Source: Prosopocoilus inquinatus
Lineage: Eukaryota > Arthropoda > Insecta > Coleoptera > Lucanidae
Assembly (NCBI GenBank): GCA_036172665.1
Contig: CM069877.1
Location: 25,011,001 to 25,075,000, forward strand
DNA: 64,000 nt
Direction of reading: 5' to 3'
In this document: piece after piece, positions 21,301 through 30,600 of the stretch
Position numbering within the stretch: position 1 is the stretch's first letter
Layout: each line of letters begins with the position of its first letter
Position numbers and translations under genes: made by a program
The notes under the pieces: generated by a model
Database searches by the model: none
What the model was told of the DNA's origin: nothing
The model's input: only the letters and a program-made list of their open reading frames with translations

Positions 21301-21939
21301 TCCTCTTCCAATCCTTTGATCATCAGTATTAGGTTCAACCATAATGACTTGCCTATCTTGAAAAACACCGTCCAGTTTTGCGTCGACGATAACCTCAGTC
21401 CTGCTGGGTAATACAACGTCTTCAGCGAGGACTACTCGAGCGGAAACGTCTCCTCGTTGATGTAGAACCAACTTCTCATTATTGACCGCCATCACGCCAC
21501 GCTTTAAGTCCAATTGGAACCCGTGGGCACACATGACGTCCATGCCCAAAATTGCCTCGTCCTCTATATCTGCCACCAGTGCACGGTGTTTTATTGGAGT
21601 TGAACCAATGGTGATGATAACCTCTACTTCACCGTGGACAGTTGCTGATGTTCCAGTTGCAGTTTTCAGTCTCCACTTGGTCGGCTCGGTGCGTCCAGAT
21701 GACTTAATGACGTCGGGTCTTAGGATAGTCTTCGTCGCACCCGAATCCAATAACATGGAGTGAGGAATGTCATCAATGGTAACATCCACGAAGACACTGC
21801 TGGTTAACTGCCGTAGGGATATTACTTGTTTGGCTTTCGTCTTTGGGGGCCTTTGAATACGGGTCGACGTTTGCCCCTCTGCACCGACCCGGCTTAGTTT
21901 AACTGTGGCTTTCTTGGATCCTGTCTGGGTTTTGGACAT
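18338..21939 (-). pseudogene. Pol of gypsy G2 (protease, RT, RNase H, integrase), one frameshift
   Basis: 1076 codons (21939-18709) carry protease MLLDSGATKTIL (Asp 65), RT with PWASPVVLVKKKDGSTRFC and YLDD (479-482), RNase H (VVDTDASNVGIG), and integrase HHCC, AIDVAGPF and SDQGRNFES. A 19-nt deletion relative to G1 near 18719 ends the frame; 18712-18338 carries the remaining C-terminus (PGALVWLYNPQRRRGLSPK). The third catalytic residue of integrase is changed: MVKRFNRTI with AAA at 18882-18880, against GAA in G1. Pol begins inside the end of gag and is likely made by -1 frameshifting. This copy could make RT but not a working integrase. Confidence 0.93.
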
Positions 21940-23522
21940 CGCCTACGAACATGTCCTTCCTCCTGGCAATTCCAACACACCAGCGGCTTCTTCTGCTTGA
22001 GGACCTGTTCCACAATGCGGCGAACATCCTCGGCGGTGGCATATTCCTTGGATTGCCCCTTATTAGCAGATCCCACCTTGGCGTTGGCGGACTCTTCCTC
22101 TTCTTCCTCTTGGAAGTCCATAGCCGCTCGCACCTTGACATGCCCTCTTGAAACTCGTCTCGCCGCTTCAAATTCCAAGGCATAAGCCAATGCGTTCTTG
22201 GATGTCTTCGGATGGGTCATTCTCAATGCCTGCTGGTTGTCTGGGTCACGGATTCCATCTATGAAGGTCTGCACCGTCAAACATTGGAGGAATTCAACAG
22301 GAGCTGTGGGATATGCCAACTGGGCCAGACGCGCTACGTCCGCTTCGAATTCCTGAAGACTTTCTCCGGATTTCTGACAGCGATTCCTCAACTGCGCATG
22401 GTATACCTCGGTCAGATGGGCCTGTCCGTAATGCATTTCCATCCTATTCACCAGCTTGTCGAAGTCTTCTTGCTCCTCTGGCGGCATCGTCTGTAGCACA
22501 TCGATAGCGTCCCCTCTCAAGGCCACAATTAACGAAGTGGCTTTTTCGCTGGCCGTCCATCTGTTCGCCTTTGCTGCTGCTTCGAACTGTTTGAAATAGT
22601 TGGGCCAAGAAGACTTTCCATCGAACGTTGGTGGTTTAATTTTCAATTTCGAATTTTCTGCTGGTCCTTCCACAATTCGGGTTTCATTATTTTCTAGTAT
22701 TTCTACTGGTAGCTGATCCCCGAACACTCGCAACGCCGCCATGATTTGTTCCAGATTTTTGATCTTGTTATCCTGCTGGAATAATATTTCTTCCACATTT
22801 TCTTGCAGGTTCCTTGTTTCTTCCGATATTTTTACCACTAGTTGATCTTCGAGTCCTTTTGTTTGTTCTAGAAATTTCTCGTCGAAATTTCTAGATTGTT
22901 CCATCAATTTAGTTTGCAACTCGTCTTTGAAGTTTACAGATTGTTCTCGAAGTTCGTCCTTGAAATTTCTGGATTGTTCTCGAAGTTCGTCCTTGAAATT
23001 TCCCGATTGTTCTAGAAGCTTTTCCTCTAAATTTCTGGATTGTTCTCGAAGCTTCTCTAAATTTCCAGACTGTTCTTGAAACTTCTCGTCCAAATTTCTG
23101 GATTGTTCTCGAAGTTCGTCCTTGAAATTTCCAGATTGTTCTAGAAGCTTTTTCTCTAAATTTCCAGACTGTTCTTGAAACTTCTCGTCCAAATTTCTGG
23201 ATTGTTCTCGAAGTTCGTCCTTGAACTTTCCAGATTGTTCTAGAAGCTTTTTCTCTAAATTTCTAAACTGCTCTTGAAACTTCTTGTCCATATTTTTGGA
23301 TTGTTCTCGAAATTCATCCTTCAAGATTTTATTAAAATCGGCGGGACCACACGAAATTTCGAAAAGGAACGTCTCTGGATCTTCACCAGCTGTCAACAAA
23401 TCGCATCGGAGACGCTGTTGAAGTGCGCCTTTCAAACCACAGGTTTCTAACTCTCGTTCTTCCAATTCGGTTTTTAATTCGGTCACTTTCAAGTCTTTCA
23501 ACAACATTTTTCTGGTAGCCAT
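21894..23522 (-). CDS. Gag of gypsy G2: SAP domain, 11-residue-repeat coiled coil, zinc knuckle
   Basis: The frame is intact at 542 codons. Residues about 6-40 are a SAP motif (LKVTELKTELEERELETCGL...), normally a DNA-binding helix pair. Residues about 72-226 are some 14 units of 11 residues (EQSRNLDEKFQ, EQSGNLEKKLL, EQSGNFKDELR), a hendecad pattern. The capsid-like region starts near residue 300 (PPTFDGKSSWPNYFKQF), followed by an acidic EEEEEE patch and the CCHC knuckle CWNCQEEGHVRRRC (516-529). It is expected to package RNA. The SAP domain and long coiled coil are unusual additions to Gag. The ATG is the first after the LTR and leader. Confidence 0.92.
   Translation of the reverse strand: MATRKMLLKDLKVTELKTELEERELETCGLKGALQQRLRCDLLTAGEDPETFLFEISCGPADFNKILKDEFREQSKNMDKKFQEQFRNLEKKLLEQSGKFKDELREQSRNLDEKFQEQSGNLEKKLLEQSGNFKDELREQSRNLDEKFQEQSGNLEKLREQSRNLEEKLLEQSGNFKDELREQSRNFKDELREQSVNFKDELQTKLMEQSRNFDEKFLEQTKGLEDQLVVKISEETRNLQENVEEILFQQDNKIKNLEQIMAALRVFGDQLPVEILENNETRIVEGPAENSKLKIKPPTFDGKSSWPNYFKQFEAAAKANRWTASEKATSLIVALRGDAIDVLQTMPPEEQEDFDKLVNRMEMHYGQAHLTEVYHAQLRNRCQKSGESLQEFEADVARLAQLAYPTAPVEFLQCLTVQTFIDGIRDPDNQQALRMTHPKTSKNALAYALEFEAARRVSRGHVKVRAAMDFQEEEEEESANAKVGSANKGQSKEYATAEDVRRIVEQVLKQKKPLVCWNCQEEGHVRRRCPKPRQDPRKPQLN
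21897..21903 (-). promoter_or_regulatory. Putative -1 ribosomal frameshift site (GTTAAAC)
   Basis: In the gag frame the last sense codons read CAG TTA AAC followed by TAA. The heptamer G TTA AAC has the X XXY YYZ form of a -1 slip site, and the pol frame is exactly -1 relative to gag. GTTAAAC is a known slip site in arteriviruses. The same seven bases sit at the same place in G1 (near 4191-4197). Downstream structure was not evaluated. Confidence 0.6.
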
Positions 23523-23619
23523 TGTTTTTTTCCGATACTGTACTTATTTAATAATCTGATTAAATTTAGTTTACTTTAAATTGTTTATTTATTTGCACAA
23601 ACCCGCACACCGACACCAC

Positions 23620-23969
23620 TGTTACGTTTCTAGAGTTTAAATTTATTCATTTAAACGAATAAAACACTCGATAAACACTTAACCGTCATTTAATAAAGCT
23701 TAAAAACTAATTTATTTGTAATAATTTATTTACACACTAAAAGTCTAACTTCGACGATCGCTGTTAGAATTCGACTGCCTGGTGAGTCAACTTTGGCCGA
23801 TTTTATATCATTTGCGGCCGTCGCGAATTCTCCAAGCTGGAAGATTCGAGTTTGTTCCATCGCCGGAAAAGTCTAGTCTGTTCGATGTAGACCCCGGTGG
23901 CGTGGCAGCCAATGACGCATAACGAACCGACTTCTTGACGCCTTGAGCTAAGCCGGGTGGCGCGCCACA
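23620..23969 (-). repeat. 5' LTR of gypsy G2
   Basis: This is 350 bp with the same ends as the 17351-17683 LTR and roughly 4 percent point differences by eye, plus a 17-bp block absent from the partner. The bases just inside (23595-23619) give TGGTGTCGGTGTG on the minus strand, a candidate primer-binding site matching that of G1. Confidence 0.93.
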
Positions 23970-23973
23970 ATAT

Positions 23974-24534
23974 GGAGGATTTCCGTAATAGTAACAAGAA
24001 GCACCATTAAACTTCCATAAAAATTAATTTAAAAGCGAAATACTATAACAATAAGTAATTAATGCGCAGACATCTGCAATTATGTATTCTTAAAATTTGG
24101 GTAAACTATATTTTAAAAAAGTCACCGTTATTGTGAACTGCAGTTTAAAATATCCAACAAAAAAGTACATGGAGGATCATTTAATTACGAAGTTTCGATT
24201 TTGTTAATCTTTTATGAAAATATGTACGCAGTGATTTTTAAAATTTTTATCCAGTCTTGTCTTAAAATTTGTTCGGCGTTTCTTAGCTTTATTGTAAATA
24301 ACCTCAACAAGACCAGAAGGCTACGGCTTATTTTTGGATCAAGAATTGATAAACAATTTAAAAAATCAACCAGAGTAAGCAAATGTAACAAAACAATTTT
24401 TAATAAATTCTTTGTGTATGTGAAATTTATGTTTGACTGTAACTCAAATTATGACGTGATATGTATTTGAAAATTTTGGCGTCCAGAATAAATTGAGTTG
24501 AAGGGGAAATGAAGGCACATAAATAATAAATTGT
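23974..24534. other. Intergenic, no gene seen
   Basis: This is AT-rich sequence between the G2 5' LTR and the 3' end of CCT3. A 89-codon plus-strand frame at 24201-24470 has no recognisable motif and a composition like the surrounding DNA; it is not called. Confidence 0.5.
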
Positions 24535-24652
24535 TTTATTAGCAAAGTGAATAATTTATTATTACATAATGCAGAAATTTGTTACTCAAGCCAAATTTAA
24601 TAAGTGTTAGCAAGCATGTAAATGAAAGAAAAAACTACAAAATAAATTTATT
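24535..24652 (-). terminator. CCT3 3' end, candidate polyadenylation signals
   Basis: On the minus strand AATAAA occurs at 24652-24647, overlapping the stop codon, and again at 24560-24555 and 24540-24535. The latter two, about 90-110 nt beyond the stop, are the more likely signals. The transcript end cannot be placed from sequence alone. Confidence 0.5.
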
Positions 24653-27600
24653 CCTGTTGCTGTACTTCGGATGGTTTCGGTGGCTCCTTGTCGCCCTTCT
24701 TCTTGGAACCCGACACGATATCATCGATTCTAAGCAGAAGAATCGCTGTCTCTACGGCAGTTTTGTATACTTGCAACTTAACGGCCAGTGGTTCCCAAAT
24801 TCTATTCACATTCTCATCGACAATTTCTCCAGTTTCGCCATCAATACCCCAAGTGCATGGTGAATTAGGGTCTGCATGAGCTGCATGTTTAGCTCTTAGG
24901 GCCGTCAGAATTCTAATAGTGTTTGCTCCACAATTCTGAGCTAATGTTCGTGGTATAATTTCTAATGCGTTAGCAAGTGCTCTGTACGGACCGGCTGTAG
25001 CTTTTTGGTTTAAATGATGAGCAACGGCCATTTCTATGGCGCCACCTCCAGGTACAAGACGAGGTGTAATCATGATGTTTCTGGCCACTTGCAAGGCATC
25101 CTGAAGATTACGTTCAGTTTCATTTAATATGTCTTTGCTAGCACCTCTTAGCAAAATAGTACACGCCTAAAATGAAAACGAATTATTAAATCAACTATAA
25201 GGGTACAAAACAATAAGCAAAATTGTACATGTCTAATTCACTATTTACTGGCCAGGGATGTAAATTGGTAAATTACCATTTAAACTTTGTGGCCCGAATT
25301 GTAACCTCGTGATTAAAGTTGTCTCTAACTAAAGCTGTAAATAAAATACACTAGAAATGATATAACTTTATGTCAATTTAACGTTTCAGAGAATGACACG
25401 TTTATTTCTCGTCATGCAACGTTCATTCGTCATTCTCTTCTGATGAAATTCGCATAACTTGCTATATATGGTTTATGTTTATTTTACTCAGGGCTTTAGT
25501 TAAAGATGATTTTAATCATGAGATGAGAATATGGGCCACTATCATTACCTTAGGATTTTTACATTTATCGATGAAGCAGAAGTATTCATCACCAATCTTT
25601 TTAATTTCAAACAAACCACATCCTGTCCCAACATCGGATTCTTGTAGTTCATCAGTGCGATTGACAACTGTTGCCCCACAAGCACGAGCTATGCGATTGT
25701 TATCACTTTTACGCACTCGTCTAATTGCAGATATACCGGCTTTAAGAAGAAAATGCTGAGCAAGATCGGACACTCCTTTTTCAGTGAACACTACATCCGG
25801 TTTAAGAGCGATAATATCCTCGCATTGACGTCGCACGTGCTCTTCTTCCAATTCCAACATTCTGGTAAAATCCTAGAAATAAAGTATATAAATAATTCAA
25901 AAAGATTCAGGAATATTTACAGTTTCTCCAGAGATTTCAACATTCGTTTGAGATTCGCCCTTTTTATATTCCAAATTACAGTCCAGTAAAATAATCCTAG
26001 GATTCTAAAAAGAAACAAAATCCAAGTATGGCAGCAGAAAGTTATTATTTAAAGTACCTCAATGTATCTCTTCATTTTTGGGTGAGTGACGTCTTTGTTC
26101 AACATAACACCTCTCAAAATTTGTGAATCTTCTATAGAACCGCCCGGGATTTTTTCAACTTTTGCATATCTCTTGATGTCAACTTCAGTTCTACCGTTTT
26201 CTGTTAACACAACTGTATTTACTGCATCCAATGCAATATTAACTGCCAAGTCGCTCCATTTACTAAGGAATTTAGTGCCCAAGCATCCTTTAATCTGCAC
26301 AAGATAATGTTTCTCATTTTTTTAAAATAACTATTAGAATTTCTAAGAAAAATATTGAAGAATTGAATTTTCTAAAGGTTGTCTAACTTATCTAAAAGAA
26401 GGTATTTCCGTTTAACAGTGACAAATTTGGCCTATCCTCTTTTTATTCTTAATTTCTAAGCCCCGATTTTTTCACTTATAGATTTATCTGCCGTATAATA
26501 TTCTATTTCAAGGATGTTACCTGGCTGATAAATTTATCACGAGTGACGAAATCGGACCTTAGTGACTTACTAAACTACGGGCCACATATGAATAAATTAA
26601 TTATTTATGAGCTTATTCAGCACATTTATCATTTTCAAAATTAGTACGTTATTAGCGATTTTAGGCAAAATTATTAAAAAATATGTACAGGTTCGAAACA
26701 TATTACTTTTAAATAGTTGTTTCTTTTATTTTCAATACTTGTTCTTAAGCTAGATTTACACAGTTTAATTTATTGATAAAGAAAAATTAGGAAATTAATA
26801 AAAAAATCAGCTTATAAACTGACATTTTTGTCATCATCTGATAAATTCAAAATTTAAATTTGAGGCTCTATTCAACTCGTGGTCAAAGTCAGCAACCCAC
26901 TGTCAATTGTGGTCTGCTTTCTTTGACAACAAATCGGACGGCCTAAATTTTAAACTGTCGAGAGTGTCTGTGGCGTATTATTTCATAGTAACTCTTTAGT
27001 TATAGTAAGCTCTGATTTTATTTTTAATAGTTCTATAGTTCCTGATAGATAAAATCGATAGTTCTACTCATTAAAGCGAGAAAAAGCCAGAGTGCAAACT
27101 GAGACGTTGGTACACACAGCGTCTCACTTTGTCCTACGCTAATTTAACACACAATTCTTATAGGATATTAAAAGACCTATAGTTCTACATGGGTTATAGA
27201 AGAATTCTAGAGAAAAACATTACTCTTTCTTAATTTACAAAACTTTAATAACTACAGAACGGATCTTGGTACATGTACCGGTGGAAGGGGGAGGAGCAGC
27301 AGCAGGCGGTCGCGCGTTTGCTTTCTGAGTTGATTTGAACAGACATCGTTTAATATTTAAATCTTATTGATATCAACCCTTGTTCCATATTTAATTTTGT
27401 TGGTTCCAAAAACCAATCATTTCAAAATCCTTAAAAAAAATTAATTATATTCAGCAGGGAGAATAAATATATTTTATTTTATAAGGTATTCAAATTGTCT
27501 CGCCTCACATCTATCATGCACCTATGATTTTACATATTGCGCATATCGAGCGAAATTCACCTCGCTCCTGACCGGGGTGTTGGAGCGCACACCGAGCGGA

Positions 27601-30600
27601 ACGCCCTTGCGATTTTAGAATGCTTCAAGGGCGAGGTGCGTCTAGTTTGAAATTGAATTTATGAACGGTTTTAGCGCACCCCGGTAAAACTCTCACCCGT
27701 TCGGGCGTCATTTATGAACGCACCCAGCGTGTCACTTGTAACACGCATTATTCGAATTTCGCGGGGTTTAAAATTGTTCAAAAAATAATCTAATGAGGCT
27801 TATGGCTGGAACTCTACAGAAAGTCGTTGGATAAGGTTCGAAGTATAAGTGAAAAATTATAGGGCTCACAGGACTGTCGAGTTTTCAACAGCGTCTCACT
27901 TATAACTTGTATAACTCGAATTTCGCGGTGTTTGAAACTAAACAATAATCTACTTAGGGTTTACGGCTGGAACTCTGCGGAAAGTCATTGAATATGTTCC
28001 GAACTACAAGGAAAAAATTATAGAGCTCACAGAACTGTCGTATATTCCACGGCGTCTCAGTTATAACGTGTACATATAACTCGAATTTCGCGGGATTTAA
28101 AATTGCTCGGAAAATAATCTAATGAGTACAGCGTCGAAGAAAATAGCCCGTCCAGTCTCCCAGATTGCCCGGTTTAACAGAGACGCGCGTTGTTAGGTAT
28201 TCTCAGGTATTCGAAATTCGAAAAGGGAAGCAAATACTAAAATTTCTCAGCTATTAATTGTTATTAAAATTAATTATTAAATAACGTTCCAAATTTTCGT
28301 TTGTTCGTTCGTTTCGATCTGCCGTGAGAATGTCTTGTCTTTTAAAACGAGAAAATGATCTCTCAATATAACAGGTTGTGAGAGACGGTTTCTGTAGGTA
28401 AATTTTGAACTCTTCAATATTTACGGAGAAACTGAGCAATCAAATAAATGTCGAATCGTCAAAATCAAAATTAATTAGACGCGGAATTCTATCGTACAGA
28501 GTGGACCATTTTTGATGGTTTTACAGGGTTTCTCAGTTATTTATAGGAATAGAAGAAAATCGTTTTCGCGACCCAATGCTACTTTTTCGAGAAAAACATA
28601 ATGGGGAAAACAAAAGTTAGCTACCTCGATTCATTCGGGAAATATTGATTGAGAACGACTTTTTCCGAAAAATTAATTTTCACAATATTTCAGTTGTTTG
28701 ACAAGATCTTTTGAAAATTCAAAAACTATTTTATTCAGAAATTAATGTAGATTTTACTAACCTTATTATCTTTTGCTGGAACTGCACCAATTCTGCGAAA
28801 CAGACTATAACTTTCTAATTTTGAATGGAAACCGCAGTTGGCGGCTATGACCCAAATAAATTGCTTGTTTAATGAAGTTTTCAAAAATATAAAGTTTGAT
28901 ATAATAATTTTTTGAAATAACAAATATACTAACTTTCATTACTTTGCAGTACCTATCAAGCTGTCTATGACACTAGAAACAAAAGAAAATTCAGTTATTT
29001 TCCTCAAAAATCCATAAGTAATACAGGTAATTAAATTTAAGAAGATAAATAACTGGAAATACATAACGCTATTAGAGAACTTATAAAACTACGACTAATA
29101 TAAATATGAATTAATTATCAATGCAGTTTTGAAGAATTATATATTACGTGCTCATTTGAAATTGTTAAATCTTAAATTTTGAATTACCAAAAATTCTTAG
29201 ATGTGTTTATTTCACTTTTACCCGTGATTAAATTTATTAATATACAAAAGTTCTTGAAAGCATTTTTAAACTTAAGAAATATCTGACACTTCAATAATTT
29301 CTTCAAGAAACACACTGATTTATAAAATTTAAAATATATAAAAATTTCTCTGTTCATTTTAATAATTACAGAACTGTTTAAACGGATTTAATTCATTTTT
29401 ACATACTAGTGGTTTTATGTCAGTATCTAATAGATACATGAAACTATTTATTTATTGAATTAAGTTAGCTGTTTTACTTATTAATAATTCACTTTTTGTG
29501 GAAAAAGCTGAACTATTTTTTTGTTTTTGTTGCCGTGGGTGACTTGTTAGCTACCAAAAAAACAAAAAATAATTAGTATCTTTATTATTGTATCAAACAT
29601 TATATTTTTGAAAACCTCATTAAACAAGCTATTTATTCGTGTCATGGCCAACTGTGGTTCCTATTTAAAATTAGAAAGTTATAGTCTGTTTCGAAAAACT
29701 GATGCAATTTCTACAAAAGGTAATAACGCTATTGAAATCTACATTAATTGCTGAATAAATTCTACGTAAATGATATTCTAACATTAAATCTTAATAACTA
29801 AAAAAATGAGTTCGTAACATGTAGTTCGAGACGCATTCTATTACGTTCCGCGAGTTCCAGCCATAAACCTAAGTAGATTATTACTTAACAATTTTAAACA
29901 TCGCGATATTCGAATTATATACCTAATAAGTGAGACGCTGTCGAAAACGCGACAGTTCTGTGGCGCCGCCAAAAATTTCTTCTGGAGGGAGTTTTGGGTA
30001 GGGTTGGATATTTCCATCATGGGCGCCCATATAACAACTTCTGTAACTATATTTTTCCAAGTCTAGGATACGCACTCCAGATCATTTAATTACATGAGGT
30101 TAGAACAAAATGGAGATACTCTGAGTGTGCACTCAGTGCATATCTGCACGTCAGTAGAAAACGCTATAAGCAGATTTTTTAGATTTAAATTACACAGAAA
30201 GTCGAATCTGCAACTAATAAACTTTTAAATAGGTAGACTGCAACACAATGTTTATTTACATTACACAGGGCCGGATCTAGGGATTTAAACACCCCGGGCT
30301 AAACAATTTTCGACGCTCTTTTTATACAATGATAATAGTGTAAGCTTCTTTATTGCTTTCCGGGGTAACTCGGTGGAGAGATCATTTAAGTCCAGTTTCT
30401 AGTATAACAATCAACTATATTTAACAAGTAATAATAAGTAACAAACATGCAATGGTGAAATTAACAACGTAGCCTCACTAAATGTTTCTTGCCGGGGCCG
30501 GGGTTCTCGCGGACGCTGCGGGGCGGTGTAGACATACGGCTGCGGAGCGGTGGACGAATGAAGGTGACCACTCTAAGCAAGAAACGGGGGTTGATGGGAA

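Larger units (their letters stand above)
17351..23969 (-). mobile_element. Ty3/gypsy retrotransposon G2 with a third ORF
   Basis: The full-length copy has LTRs at 17351-17683 and 23620-23969, TG...CA ends and a 4-bp ATAT repeat at both flanks (17347-17350 and 23970-23973). Reading on the minus strand: gag (23522-21894), pol (21939-18338, one 19-nt deletion), ORF3 (18310-17534, one nonsense codon). A candidate polypurine tract AAGAAGGGGGCAG lies at 17696-17684. The LTRs differ from each other at several percent of positions, so the insertion is not new. Integrase has lost its catalytic Glu. Confidence 0.95.

Noticed and set aside
24201..24470. Possible small gene downstream of CCT3
   Set aside because: Very AT-rich codons, no motif, no supporting neighbour.
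28254..28439. 61-codon minus-strand ORF as a host gene
   Set aside because: It lies in a dispersed repeat whose other copy (55.2 kb) does not keep the frame.
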